Source: STC-74 sp043756665 (GTDB lineage Bacteria > Patescibacteriota > Gracilibacteria > BD1-5 > UBA2023). From it: a stretch of 19,893 bases of DNA. The first letter of the stretch is position 1, and each line of letters begins with the position of its first letter. The notes under the pieces were generated by a model. The model had not been told where the DNA came from. It saw nothing but the letters and a program-made list of their open reading frames with translations, and did not search any database. The translations under genes were made by a program, and so were the position numbers. The stretch lies in the NCBI GenBank assembly GCA_043756665.1, contig JAYUQR010000148.1:1-19893 (forward strand), in the 5' to 3' direction. Positions 8,583-18,150 of the stretch are shown here, one piece after another.

Positions 8583-8813
8583 ATAAGAACTATAAATTAT
8601 AAGATAAAAAAAATAATTTCACGAGTGGAGAGCTTTTATGATTTTATACTGAAAATTTTAGTAAAAGTGCTGTAAATCCCTAGAAATAAAAGCTTTACTT
8701 TCCAGAGATTTTTTATATCATGCTTCGCGAAAATGAGGCTACGAATGCTACTATTCTCTTTTTGATATCGTTCTTTCTAAAACCTAAGTTCTAAATTCTA
8801 AAATCTCAATAGT
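8583..8813 (+). other. AT-rich intergenic region before gyrB
   Basis: No gene is seen. A 9-bp inverted repeat AGCTTTTAT/ATAAAAGCT (8631-8639 and 8686-8694) encloses a near-palindrome, ACTGAAAATTTTAGT. The gyrB promoter is probably in the last 130 bases, but no single -35/-10 pair is convincing. No Shine-Dalgarno site precedes the gyrB ATG. Confidence 0.4.
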
Positions 8814-10715
8814 ATGACCTACGACTCCAGTCAGATCCAAGTCCTCGAAGGCCTCGAACCCGTCAGAAAACGTCCTGGGATGTATATCGGAGAAACCAAT
8901 GAACAATGACTCCATCACCTCGTCTGGGAGATCGTCGATAACTCGATCGATGAAGCTATGGCAGGTCATGCAAAAAATATCTCTATCACGATGCATTCGG
9001 ATGGATCGATCATGGTCGAGGATGATGGTCGTGGAATCCCTGTCGATATCCATCAGAAAACTGGGAAATCGGCGCTCGAAACCGTTATGACGGTGCTCCA
9101 TGCTGGAGGAAAATTCGGTGGTGAAGAGAGTGGATATAAGGTTTCTGGAGGACTTCATGGGGTCGGTGCCTCGGTCGTGAATGCCCTCTCGGATAAGATG
9201 CAGGTCTGGGTACATAAGGATGGGAAAGTCTATACCCAGTCTTACCAGCGTGGAGTTCCTGATGCACAGGTCGTCGATACGGGTGAGAAGACGAAAAAAC
9301 ATGGTACGATTGTCAGGTTCTGGCCGGATGCGACGATGTTCACCACAACGACATTCGACTATGATACCATCAAACTCAGACTCCGCCAACAGGCATACCT
9401 CACGAAGGGTATAACCCTCACTCTCCATAATGAGTTCGATAACTCACACTATCGATTTTTTTTCGAAGGAGGAATCGAATCCTATATCCTCTATCTCAAT
9501 CGAGGGTCAGAGGCTATTTCTGATGAGGTATTCTATATCGAGAAACAAGTCGAACATATCAATGTCGAGATCGCACTCCAGTACAAGAAAGATGACTACT
9601 CAGAGAAGATTATCAGCTTCGCGAATAATGTCGCGACCACTGATGGAGGGACACATACGGTCGGGTTCCAGATGGCGCTCACTCGCACGATCAATAAATA
9701 CGCTCGAGAACAGGAGTTCCTGAAGGAAAAAGATGCCAATCTCGAATCCGTCGATGTCCTCGAAGGGATCTGTGCGATCATATCGGTGAAGGTTCCAGAA
9801 CTCCGCTTCTCTTCCCAGACCAAGGAAAAACTCGTCAATCCTGAACTCAAGTGAGTCGTCGATAAGGTCCTCAATGAAGGGTTCTATGACTTTCTGGCTG
9901 AGCATCCGAAAGCGGCAAAATCGATCATCGATAAGTGCCTCCTCGCAGCCCGTGCACGAGCGGCTGCTCGCAATGCTCGAGATACCATCATCCGTAAGTG
10001 AGCCCTCGAGGGCTCTGGGCTCCCTGGGAAACTCGCTGACTGTAGCTCGAAGGATCCGACCAAGTGTGAGCTCTATATCGTCGAGGGTGATTCGGCGGGT
10101 GGTTCCGCGAAACAGGGCCGTAACCGAGAATTCCAGGCAATCCTCCCATTGCGAGGAAAAATACTCAATACGGAACAGGCGAGGCTCGATCGCATATTCG
10201 GAAATACAGAAATCAAAAATCTCATCATCGCGCTCGGAACCTCTATCGGAGAGTCATTCGACTATACTCGTCTTCGCTATCATCGTATCGTCATCATGAC
10301 GGATGCTGATGTCGATGGGGCACATATCCGTACCCTCCTCCTCACATTCTTTTTCCGTTACTTCCGTTCCCTTGTCGATAACGGTCATATCTTCATCGCG
10401 AATCCTCCCCTCTATAAGCTCTCGAAAGGAAAAAATACGTGGTACGTCTATACAGAAGAACAGAAAATAAAATGTATCGCCGAAGAATGAATCACCTCAG
10501 AATGAGTCCAGCGATATAAGGGTCTCGGTGAGATGAATCCTGAGCAACTCTGGGAGACGACGATGGATCCTGTGCAGAGAAAGATGTTTCGTGTGACGAT
10601 CGATGATGCTGAGAAGGCTGATGCGGTATTTCGCATGCTCATGGGGGAAGATGTCCCACCTCGCAAGCACTTCATCCAGTCACGAGCAACACAGGTATCA
10701 AACCTCGATGTATAA
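8814..10715 (+). CDS. gyrB: DNA gyrase subunit B
   Basis: The protein is 633 aa, the short bacterial GyrB type without the proteobacterial insert. It is the ATPase and DNA-gate subunit that introduces negative supercoils with GyrA. The GHKL ATPase domain starts at RKRPGMYIGE, with the catalytic Glu in WEIVDN, then DGRGIPVD and GLHGVGASVVNALS. The TOPRIM domain has EGDSAGGSA, PLRGKILN and the metal-binding DADVDGAH. The tail has QRYKGLGEMNPEQLWETTMD, typical of GyrB. Five TGA codons (8907, 9852, 9999, 10488, 10503) encode Gly. The first sits ahead of LHHLVWEIVDN, where GyrB proteins have an invariant Gly. Standard translation would yield four or five fragments. ParE is the alternative, but the C-terminal motif favours GyrB. 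Confidence 0.95.
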
Positions 10716-10724
10716 GATATGAAA

Positions 10725-11168
10725 TTATTGCTGTGGTGATGTTGGAGTGGGAGAGATAGGTTTTCTCGAAAAACTATTTACTGATAATCAAGTCGTAGTG
10801 ATTCATAAGTTTCAAACTACAGAATCTTGTACTTTTGTAAGGATTCATTGTAATTTTTTCCGTCTTGAAGTATGAAGCCAATTCTTTCAGTCGTTAGAAA
10901 GTACTAGGGCATATCAAGAGTGACTTCAGTATTGTCGCTCCCTTCAATGGATAACAATTATCTCTCCTTCAATCTCTAGTTCCTGCTTTACTCTTTCAAG
11001 TTTGTCTGCATCCAAATGAATAAGGCATGTTCCTGTTGAGTTCTGGAAAAGATAAAAATCCTGCTCCTCTCAGAGCTTGTAATACTGTATTCTTCCATCT
11101 TTATCTACTCAGGGAAGTCAGTGTTCAGAGGTAATTCAGACATGCTGATATCTTCTATGTAATTTCAT
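10725..11168 (-). CDS. UGA-rich orphan protein, unknown
   Basis: The protein is 147 aa, found only when TGA is read as Gly. It has 12 TGA codons against 3 GGA, the highest UGA share in the window. It ends at TAA, 9 bases from the convergent gyrB stop. The ATG lies 3 bases after the CAP gene stop, so the two are probably one transcript. There is no signal peptide or membrane segment. The middle (EEQDFYLFQNSTGTCLIHL, then ELEIEGEIIVIHGRER) looks like alternating strands and helices. The tail is Ser/Pro/Thr-rich (SRKPISPTPTSPQQ) and probably disordered. I do not recognise a family. Twelve glycine insertions and no TAA/TAG over 147 codons support a real gene. Confidence 0.65.
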
Positions 11169-11171
11169 AAA

Positions 11172-11975
11172 TTATTGGGTTATATAGTGAATCGTGATAT
11201 AATATCTTTTTTCACTCGGTACCACGATGATATCGAGGCCCATCTTCGTGAAGTAGGGATTCACGATACTGCGATAGTGGGCATCATAGGATCTCCCCTT
11301 CTCACTCATGAAGAAGTCATAGGTCGAACGGATTGACTGGATCAGTTCATCTGTGCAGTCTGTGGCATTACATGAGTAGTATCCATAGCCGACATTCTCA
11401 GTATGTTTTGATCGATCGATCACGATGGGATCGATACCTCGAGCCACGAACCAGTCATCAATCACAGGGAAATCATAGTAGCTATCACCTGGATGCCTTC
11501 TATGGTGATTCTGTCCCCGTCCTTTCGCGAATTCGACATTCCAGTCATGAGCCGTGATATCGAGATGAGGATCATAGCTATATGGCGAGAGCCTGAGCTC
11601 TGAGCGAGTCCTATTGTACCAACTGAACCATTCATCGCGGATTTTCGCTCTATCGATATTTTGGAGCTGATTTCCGTATATTTGAGGCGAAATAGAGTTA
11701 TTTTGTGAGATTGGATATATTTTCGGCGGAGTGAGAACTGGATTCGACACTGGGGTGTTCGATACTGGAGATTGTATATTTTTCCTTTCGAGTCTATTGG
11801 CTGCGAGTCGAGATCGATTGTATTGTTTTTTCTCTTCGATAAATATTTTTTTTTGGAGAATGGTATTTTTCTGCATCTGGACTGTCAGAGAGGGTTTCAA
11901 TACGAGGGATCCAGACTGAGCAAAAGAGTACTCAGAACTGAGTACGAAAAGCATGATGCATATCCAGTATTTCAT
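11172..11975 (-). CDS. Secreted CAP/SCP-domain protein
   Basis: The protein is 267 aa, ending at TAA. I start it at MKYWICIML rather than the ATG 18 bases upstream, because the -10 box lies between those two ATGs. An N-terminal signal peptide (about 1-20) predicts secretion. Residues 20-105 form a low-complexity linker with Lys/Gln/Asn and repeated PVSNTPVSNP. Residues about 115-260 match the CAP (CRISP/antigen 5/PR-1) fold: an early helix DEWFSWYNRTRSELRL, then DWNVEFAK, a His-rich turn (NHHRRHPGDS), TENVGYG (compare GENI), and a final ITIHYITQ strand. CAP proteins in bacteria are often exported and may bind lipid or cell wall or act as proteases; the role is unknown here. No TGA occurs in the gene. 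It is followed directly by the UGA-rich orphan. Confidence 0.85.
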   Translation of the reverse strand: MKYWICIMLFVLSSEYSFAQSGSLVLKPSLTVQMQKNTILQKKIFIEEKKQYNRSRLAANRLERKNIQSPVSNTPVSNPVLTPPKIYPISQNNSISPQIYGNQLQNIDRAKIRDEWFSWYNRTRSELRLSPYSYDPHLDITAHDWNVEFAKGRGQNHHRRHPGDSYYDFPVIDDWFVARGIDPIVIDRSKHTENVGYGYYSCNATDCTDELIQSIRSTYDFFMSEKGRSYDAHYRSIVNPYFTKMGLDIIVVPSEKRYYITIHYITQ

Positions 11976-11981
11976 GGAGGT

Positions 11982-12009
11982 ATTGTAGCACAATACTCGA
12001 TTATTGCAA
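11982..12009 (-). promoter_or_regulatory. Putative leaderless promoter of the CAP gene
   Basis: On the minus strand TTGCAA (plus 12004-12009), 16 bases, then TACAAT (plus 11982-11987), six bases before the ATG at 11975. Transcription would start at the ATG itself. The -35 lies just past the stop of the RelE-like toxin gene. Confidence 0.6.
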
Positions 12010-12026
12010 AATGAAGTAGGAATCCC

Positions 12027-12290
12027 CTATCCATATATATCCCCTCGACTATCAGCATCATAGAAATATATAAGTACTCGTTCATCGATCACTTCATAGA
12101 GAAATCGATATTTTCCTATACGGAGTCTGTAATTATTCGGATGTCAGATATATGGCTTCACATCGGCTCATTGAGGATTTCGAGGATTGATCTCTATTCG
12201 TTCCGATTTTTCTACAAATCGTTCAGCGAGATCGGGATGTTTCGTGAGGAATTTTTTCACCTCCTTGGATGTCTGAACTGTATACATCAT
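12027..12290 (-). CDS. RelE/ParE-family toxin
   Basis: The protein is 87 aa (or 86 if the second of two consecutive ATGs is used), with TGA-coded glycines in NPQGADV and YIGHP, ending at TAG. The pattern matches the RelE/ParE fold: an N-terminal strand and helix (MMYTVQTSKEVKKFLTKH), then YRLRIGKYRFLYE and the final strand and tail LIYFYDADSRGDIYG. RelE members cleave mRNA on the ribosome, while ParE members poison gyrase; the sequence alone does not decide. It follows the antitoxin by 6 bases in the usual antitoxin-first order. There is no Shine-Dalgarno site. Confidence 0.85.
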
Positions 12291-12296
12291 AGTATA

Positions 12297-12554
12297 TTAT
12301 CGAGTATATATTGAGCGGATCTCATCAAGAGAAACACTCTCACCCCTTTCGAGTTCTGCTCTTGCCTCGAGCCACTTTGCATGAGCTCATTCTGGATAGA
12401 CGAGCCCTCTCTGATCATCCTCGACGGGACGCACTTCAAATGCAGGTTTCGAGTGCACGAGTACCACATAGGATATCCTCTTTTCGCGAGCCTCGCGAGT
12501 ATATCGGGAAATATTATTTCTATAGTCTGAGAGTGTGATATATTGAGTCGTCAT
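12297..12554 (-). CDS. Phd/YefM-family antitoxin
   Basis: The protein is 85 aa with one TGA-coded glycine (YPEGAHAKW), ending at TAA. The N-terminal half has the Phd/YefM pattern: ITLSDYRNNISRYTREAR, then a strand and SKPAFEVRPV, which forms the DNA-binding dimer. The C-terminal half (KWLEARAELERGESVSLDE) is the helical toxin-neutralising segment. The start MTTQY is preferred over an upstream ATG because that upstream ATG overlaps the predicted -35 of the promoter. In this family antitoxin and toxin together repress their own operon. The palindrome 17 bases upstream of the start is the likely operator. Confidence 0.85.
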
Positions 12555-12571
12555 AGGAGTTTGATTTAGGA

Positions 12572-12611
12572 TTTTGTGCAAATAATATACCAAAATATTG
12601 CACAAAAGCAA
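12572..12611 (-). promoter_or_regulatory. Toxin-antitoxin promoter with palindromic operator
   Basis: On the minus strand TTGCTT (plus 12606-12611), 16 bases, then TATATT (plus 12584-12589). A perfect 10-bp inverted repeat, TTTTGTGCAA/TTGCACAAAA (plus 12572-12581 and 12598-12607), flanks the -10 and touches the -35. This is where an antitoxin repressor would block polymerase. The -35 lies five bases past the gatB stop codon, so the pair has its own promoter. Confidence 0.6.
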
Positions 12612-12615
12612 AATT

Positions 12616-14058
12616 TTATCAGAACTTCTTTTTCAATATTTCTGTGAATATCTTCGGATTCCCCTGCCCTTTCGATGCTTTCATACACTGCCCGACGAAG
12701 AATCCGAAGAGATTAATCTTTCCTGATTTATATTCGGCGAGTTGTAAGGTCGATTCCATGAGGACTTGATCGACGATCGCTTCGAGAGCTCAGGTATCAT
12801 TCGATTGTCGGAGTCAGAGCTTCTCGACCCATTCACTCGCAGTTCCTCATTCGAAAACGAGCTTTTCGATGACGATCTTGCTATTTGTCGAGGAGAGCAT
12901 ATCCGTATTTACCATTTTTATCACTTCTCCGACTTCTCTCGCCCCTCACTTCACGTGTGAAAGGTCGATCTTCTCATGGTGTCCCTCGAATATCGCAAAA
13001 AGGACGGTCGTGATATAGGAGCATGATTTCTTCGGATCCTTCGTGAGGGTAACGAGTTCTTCATAGAAGTCACTCGTGAGACGATCACCTGAGAGGATAC
13101 GAGCATCATCCTCGATGAGATTGTATTCACTGATATATTTCTGTCGCCGATCGATCGGGAGTTCGAGAATATTTCTCTCTTCGATAAATGAATCTTCTAG
13201 GTGAAGTGGTGGGAGATCAGGATCAGGAAAATATCGATAATCCATGGCATCTTCCTTCGAGCGAAGAGGCGTCGAGAATCCTTTCTCATCATTCCATCCT
13301 CGGGTTTCCTGATCGGGCTTCTCCCCAGCCTCATAGAGTTCGCACTGCCGATCATATTCGACATCGATGGCACGACCGATCGATGAAAAGGAGTTGATAT
13401 TCTTCAGTTCGACTCGGGAACGAAGCGCGGTCTCTCCATGGAGCCTCACCGAGATATTCACGTCACAACGGAGTTGTCACTTCTCCATATCCGCATCGGA
13501 TGCGCCACACCATCGCATGAGCTTCTGGATCTCCTCGAGGTAGGCGATGACATCGGACTTCGATCGAAAATCAGGCTCCGTCACGATCTCCATGAGTGGT
13601 GCTCCAGCGCGATTATAGTCACAGAGCGTCTTCCCTCATGCATGGACGAGCTTCCCGGCATCATTCTCGATGTGCATATGGTGGATACGAAATGTCTTCA
13701 CCGCATCTCACACATATGTCCGTACTTCCCCACCGATAGCGATCGGATGGTAGAGCTGAGTGATCTGGTATCCCATCGGGAGATCAGGGTAGAAATAACT
13801 CTTCCGGTCGAAGATACTCACTTCCTGTACCGTCGAACGCAACGCGTGACTCGCCCGTACAGCGAGATCGACGACTCAGGCTGACAGGGTCGGGAGCATC
13901 CCAGGGAATCCCATACAGACAGGACAGACATGGATATTCGGCTCACTCGCGAGCTCGAGAGCATTCGCACAACTGCAGAACATCTTCGTATTCGACTTCA
14001 CTCGGACGTGGGTCTCGAGTCCCATGACGATTTCGTATTTTTCGCTATATGATGGCAT
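12616..14058 (-). CDS. gatB: Asp/Glu-tRNA(Asn/Gln) amidotransferase subunit B
   Basis: The protein is 480 aa, the usual GatB length. It is the tRNA-binding and kinase-like subunit of GatCAB, which converts Glu-tRNA(Gln) to Gln-tRNA(Gln), or Asp-tRNA(Asn) to Asn-tRNA(Asn). Diagnostic stretches are GLETHVRVKSNTKMFC, the zinc-binding Cys set CSCAN...CPVCMGFPG, YFYPDLPMGYQITQ, GAPLMEIVTEPDF, RCDVNISVR and KNINSF. The C-terminal YqeY-like tail ends FGFFVGQCMKAS. Many glycines are TGA-coded, and the last residue before the TAA is also a TGA glycine, so the standard code would end one codon early there. gatA and gatC are not in the window. No terminator follows; the toxin-antitoxin promoter begins immediately. 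Confidence 0.95.
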
Positions 14059-14095
14059 GATAGTGGGGTATTATGAGAGATTTTCTGATGGATGT

Positions 14096-14122
14096 ATTGT
14101 ATAGAAAAACCGAAAAAGGCAA
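14096..14122 (-). promoter_or_regulatory. Possible promoter of gatB
   Basis: On the minus strand TTGCCT (plus 14117-14122), 15 bases, then TACAAT (plus 14096-14101), giving a leader of about 30 bases. The spacing is short, so this is tentative. A closer CATAAT (plus 14070-14075) lacks a good -35. Confidence 0.3.
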
Positions 14123-14193
14123 ACGGAAAGGCAAGAGAAAGTCACTTGGGGACAATGAGAGAGAAAAATACTTTCAGCTTGTTTATTTTTATT

Positions 14194-14222
14194 TTGACTT
14201 TTTTTCTAGATTCGTGTACTCT
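14194..14222 (+). promoter_or_regulatory. Promoter of the FimV-like operon
   Basis: TTGACT at 14194-14199, 17 bases, then TACTCT at 14217-14222. The predicted start is about 14229, leaving a leader of about 19 bases before the ATG at 14248. Confidence 0.5.
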
Positions 14223-14247
14223 GTGAATATAACTATTGTTCATAGGT

Positions 14248-15228
14248 ATGTCTCCCTGACTTCAATTTGGTGAAACACCTACATTTACTCCTCAAATGTG
14301 ACTTCCAGAAAATCATAATTTTTGACGTTTTTTGCATTTCCCAGAATCTGTAGCAGGCTTCGGTGCATGACATGAGTTCATCCTCCAGATGAGAGCGCAT
14401 GAACTCGATACTCTGAAAAAAGAAAGTCTCCCCCCAAAAATCCACGAAACGATCCTAGCAGTCAAAAAGCTCTATGGGTATCGATGATACATGGTCGATG
14501 GTGTTCCTGCAGTATTCGATGGGCTCGAGGTCGCGTGGGACAAGGATACATTCGAGATCTCGAAAATCACGATGCATCTGAAGAAGGGGGACGAGAAAAT
14601 CAGTGTGAATATAGTACAAAGCAATGGAAAGTTCGAGTTATCGACAGAAAAGAGAGAAGATGGAGCTTTGATAGTACCTACAATGAGCATTCCCCAGCTT
14701 TCTAAGAAGAAGATACGTATAAAATCGTCGAAAGTATGAGTAAAGCCAAAAGGTGAGGTTGTCGATTGAATGAAAGATCAAGATCCCACTATTTCCGCTC
14801 AAGTTCCAGCAGTAACCCTAGCACTTCCGGAAAGTTCTCTCCCATCAGAAAATAAAAAAATACTGGAAGAAGCCAAAACAAAATGAATCGTGCTCACTCC
14901 CAATGAATGAGGTGCTCAGGATTATCCATTCAGCTGGGAAGGTAAATCTATATCACTGAAGCAAGCACGAGTGCTGGTCGAATATCAGGAAAAAATAGTA
15001 CAAATCTGATGAAAAGAAGTAAAATTTCATATATTCCATGATGCTGGTGGACTCATCGTCATTCAGAGAGTCGGAAGTACGGAAAAAGATTTTTTCACTA
15101 TTTCTGTAGACAATACTGGTAGATGTATTGTTTCTATGCAGCGTGGGAATTCATGGTGAATCCGAATGTCACTTAACCAGGAAGAACGTACAATTTTCCA
15201 AAATATCCAGACCCTTGCCAATCAATAA
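14248..15228 (+). CDS. Unrecognised 326-aa protein, first gene of FimV-like operon
   Basis: The protein is 326 aa with 12 TGA-coded glycines against roughly 17 GGN, ending at TAA. There is no signal peptide or membrane helix, so it is probably cytoplasmic. The N-terminus is Gly/Pro/Phe-rich (MSPGLQFGETPTFTPQMG). Residues about 45-130 hold a helical segment (EFILQMRAHELDTLKK) and a beta-rich stretch. A Ser/Pro/Lys-rich linker (about 150-205) leads to a second beta-rich domain (about 215-326), including KEVKFHIFHDAGGLIVIQR. The two halves look loosely alike (short helix, then strands), but I cannot show homology. The next gene begins 15 bases downstream. No family is recognised; standard translation would show only fragments. 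Confidence 0.75.
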
Positions 15229-15243
15229 TAACTCATAAGGAGT

Positions 15244-16635
15244 ATGAAAAATATAATCACTAGACTTCGTCAAACCGCTGTGGCACTCTGACTCTCAGTT
15301 GCTGCCCTCTCGAGTCAGGCATGAGCCCCTCCATGAAGTGCATCAGAGACGCTCGTAAGTAGTACAGCGAGAGCATCATCAGCCTGTATCGAATGAGGTT
15401 CTGCCGATAAAGCTATGTGAAATCCTGAATTTTGTGGAGAATGAGTCGACCCTGTAACGTTTGCTGCTAGTGGGGCATCACTACTTTGAGTGGCTGGAGC
15501 TGTTGGTGCTTTTGTGAGAAGGCGGAGAAATGAGGAGTCTATAGATATTTCGAAATGTCCACCTTTGATGCAAGAATCACTCAGACAACTTGACACCTTT
15601 CTTGAAGATGAATTACCCGGGATCAAGGTAATGAGAACCCTACAGAAACGAAAATCCTCATATACTTTCGGGATTACTCAATGATCAGCCGAAGATCTCA
15701 CAGTAGAGATAAATGTAGATTGAAGAATTCTTATATATGAAGAAACAGACAATGCTCCTAGGGGCTACTATATTATCCCTTACGGAACAAATAAAATTAG
15801 AATACAAAGTTCTCCAGAGGCGTATGTAGTTGAACGAGCAATGCAAATATTATTATCATTGAAAGATAAGTTGGAAAAACACACAGTTTGATTCCAATAT
15901 GATCAACCGAGAGATCCTTCGGATGAACAGTATGATGCAATCGATGCTTTGTGAGATCTAGATCCAATTTCAGAAGCGGATATATATTTAGCTTATGGAA
16001 GATCAGCTCAAGCTATTATTCATCTTCGTGAAGCGATTTCGGGTACTTGAACATATGATGAGATCATATTACGGTTTAAGATAATAGACATACTCTATAA
16101 ATGATGAGCTGACAACCCAAACAATACTCAATCAGAAATACAGTCTGAGAGAGAAAGAATCAACACACTTATGGAAAGTATGGGAGAGACAATAGAGAAT
16201 ATACTTCGTGATAAATACAGCTCACACCTCTCGGATACCAATCCTCTGCGAAAAACTCCTGGAGGTGCTCTTGTATGGGTAAATGACGCTGATAGAGAAC
16301 TGTATCAGAGATTCCATAATCATATCTCGTCTCATCAACCTGTGACAATCCCTTTTTGAGAAACGAAAATGATTGAGCAACCACATCCTCCAGGATTCAC
16401 AGCGGAACAATATCTAGAGGCACTTGCAGCATTGCCAGATCGTACACCTATAGCTGCAATAGAATCACTACTGCGAACTATTTATGCAGGTCTTGATATT
16501 ATTAGAACTATGGATTCATCAGATGCTAGATCTCTTCAGGCTCTATGTGAAAAGTATGCTAATGTATGAGAATTAGTAGGAATATGTTGAGCAATTCTTA
16601 CAAGATTAGATACTGAAACACCATCAGTAGAATAG
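15244..16635 (+). CDS. Membrane-anchored protein with FimV-like segment
   Basis: The protein is 463 aa with 17 TGA-coded glycines, about half of its Gly, ending at TAG. Residues 1-26 are a signal peptide ending SSQA-GAPP. A Ser/Cys-rich segment (30-70) precedes one membrane helix (about 72-90) stopped by five basic residues (VRRRRN), so most of the protein should be cytoplasmic. Residues 239-268, with DPISEADIYLAYGRSAQA then LREAI, match the pattern of the FimV C-terminal TPR-like module (typically DPVxEADVYLAYGRxxQA). FimV organises type IV pilus, twitching and polar assembly in Gammaproteobacteria. It lacks an evident LysM domain. The C-terminal 200 residues are helical and unrecognised. 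AAGGAG at 15237-15242 ends one base before the ATG, unusually close for a Shine-Dalgarno site. The FimV link is a motif-level inference. Confidence 0.75.
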
Positions 16636-16737
16636 TTTGGGGTTACCATTTCTGAATAAGTAAAATATTCCTTATTTCCTTGCTTTTCCTCCATTTTTCG
16701 AGAGAATATCTGAGTTTATCCTCTCACATATTCTCCT
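16636..16737 (+). promoter_or_regulatory. Intergenic region with possible permease promoter
   Basis: TTGCTT at 16680-16685, 18 bases, then GAATAT at 16704-16709, which would give a leader of about 20 bases for the permease. A weak AATAAG/CTTATT hairpin near 16655-16675 followed by pyrimidines might end the upstream operon. Both calls are weak. Confidence 0.25.
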
Positions 16738-18084
16738 ATGGCTACATGACTGAGAAAAAATGCACTCGGGACGATAGAGTCCCTTATCATGGGGATCGCA
16801 GGAACGGCACCGGCATTTTCCATCGAAGCAACAGCCTTCACCATCATCGGTATTGCGGGAGTATACTCCCCTGCGAGTATCCTCATCTCGGGACTTATCA
16901 TGTTCGGGATTGCTTGGGCATTTATCCATCTCAATCGTATCGAGCCAAATGCTGGAACATCATTCACCTGGGTAACGCGAATATTCGGGAGGACGGCAGG
17001 ATTCTTTGCTGGATGGTCGCTCCTGATTCTCTGCTGTATATTCATGGTATCGGCAACTGTGCCTGCCGCGAATGCGATCCTCCTCGTCCTCGCTCCAGAC
17101 CTCGTGAACGACGTCGGATGGGTGACGTGAGTGGCTATCTGACTCCTCACAGGAGTCTCCCTCATCGTGATGAAGTGAGTGAAGCTCACGAGTCAGGCAC
17201 AGATCGTCCTCACGATCATCGAGGCGATCATCCTCCTTCTCATCATCGTGATGGGATTTTATCACTTCTCTCAGTCACCTCTTCACCCCTTCTCGTGGTC
17301 GTGGTTCTCACCATTTTCTCTTTCACTATCGACATTTATCCAGGGGGCGCTCATATCCGTATTTTTCTACTATGGCTGGGATGTCGCGATGAATCTCGCC
17401 GAAGAGACTCGAGATCCGGCACATACTCCTGGACGTGCGACATTTTTCTCCATGATATTCCTGATCCTCTTTTTTCTCGTCTTCATCGTACTTATCCTCC
17501 TCGGACTCAGTGATACTGAGATCGCCGAGTACAATACGAATATCATCTTCGCCCTCGCGGAGAAGCTCCTCGGGAAAGAGCTCGGATACCTCGCGATCGT
17601 CGCAGTCCTCCTCTCGACCATCGGGACGATCGAAACACAGATCATCCAGTTCACGCGTACCCTCTATGCGAAGAGTCGAAGTGGCATCCTCCATGAGCGC
17701 TATGGACGACTGCATCAGAGCTGGCAGACTCCCTATATCGCTATCGGCATCATCTGGATCGTCGGTACCCTCTGCCTCCTCGCCTCCTCATATCTCCCGA
17801 GTGTGAATACCATCCTCCAGACATCGATCTCGGCGATGGGATATCAGATATGTCTCTACCTCAGTATCACGGCGATAGCATGTGCATGGCACTTCCGCTG
17901 ATCGCTGCAGAAGGATATCCGCGCGAGTCTCACTCAGGTCATCTGGCCAATGATCTCGGGCGGATTCCTCATATTCGTCCTCATATACTCAGTATTCGAT
18001 GCTGATAGACTGACCAATATCGTCGGCCTCGGAGGGATACTCATCGCGATTATACCACTTATGATGAGGAAAAGTGAAAAATAA
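16738..18084 (+). CDS. APC-superfamily amino-acid permease
   Basis: The protein is 448 aa with about 12 hydrophobic helices, five TGA-coded glycines (MATGLRK, VTGVA, IGLL, MKGVK, FRGSL), ending at TAA. The N-terminus LGTIESLIMGIAGTAPAFSI resembles the first-helix substrate region of the APC superfamily. NRIEPNAGTSFTWVTRIFG matches the family's PxAGGxYxW...FG loop. GALISVFFYYGWDVAMNLAEETRDPAHTPGRA matches the conserved helix 6-7 region. It probably imports amino acids across the cytoplasmic membrane, which fits an organism with reduced biosynthesis. The substrate cannot be told. Standard translation gives three large fragments in one frame. Confidence 0.9.
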
Positions 18085-18085
18085 G

Positions 18086-18114
18086 TTGACAAAATTATTG
18101 ATTAAGACTAGAAT
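18086..18114 (+). promoter_or_regulatory. Near-consensus sigma70-type promoter of the HAD gene
   Basis: TTGACA at 18086-18091, 17 bases, then TAGAAT at 18109-18114, the best match to the sigma70 consensus in the window. It begins two bases after the permease TAA. The predicted leader is about 30 bases. A TATACT immediately before the ATG (about 18143-18148) could be a second -10, but it lacks a clear -35. Confidence 0.65.
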
Positions 18115-18150
18115 TATCTTCAGTTTAGCGAAAAAGTTCTTCTATACTAT

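Noticed and set aside
8814..10715. gyrB as a pseudogene with several nonsense mutations
   Set aside because: The same TGA pattern occurs in nearly all genes, always at Gly-compatible sites, with no TAA or TAG interruptions; reassigned UGA explains it.
16680..17513. 277-codon plus-strand open frame
   Set aside because: It is an out-of-frame shadow of the permease, rich in His/Arg/Ser, with no family motif.
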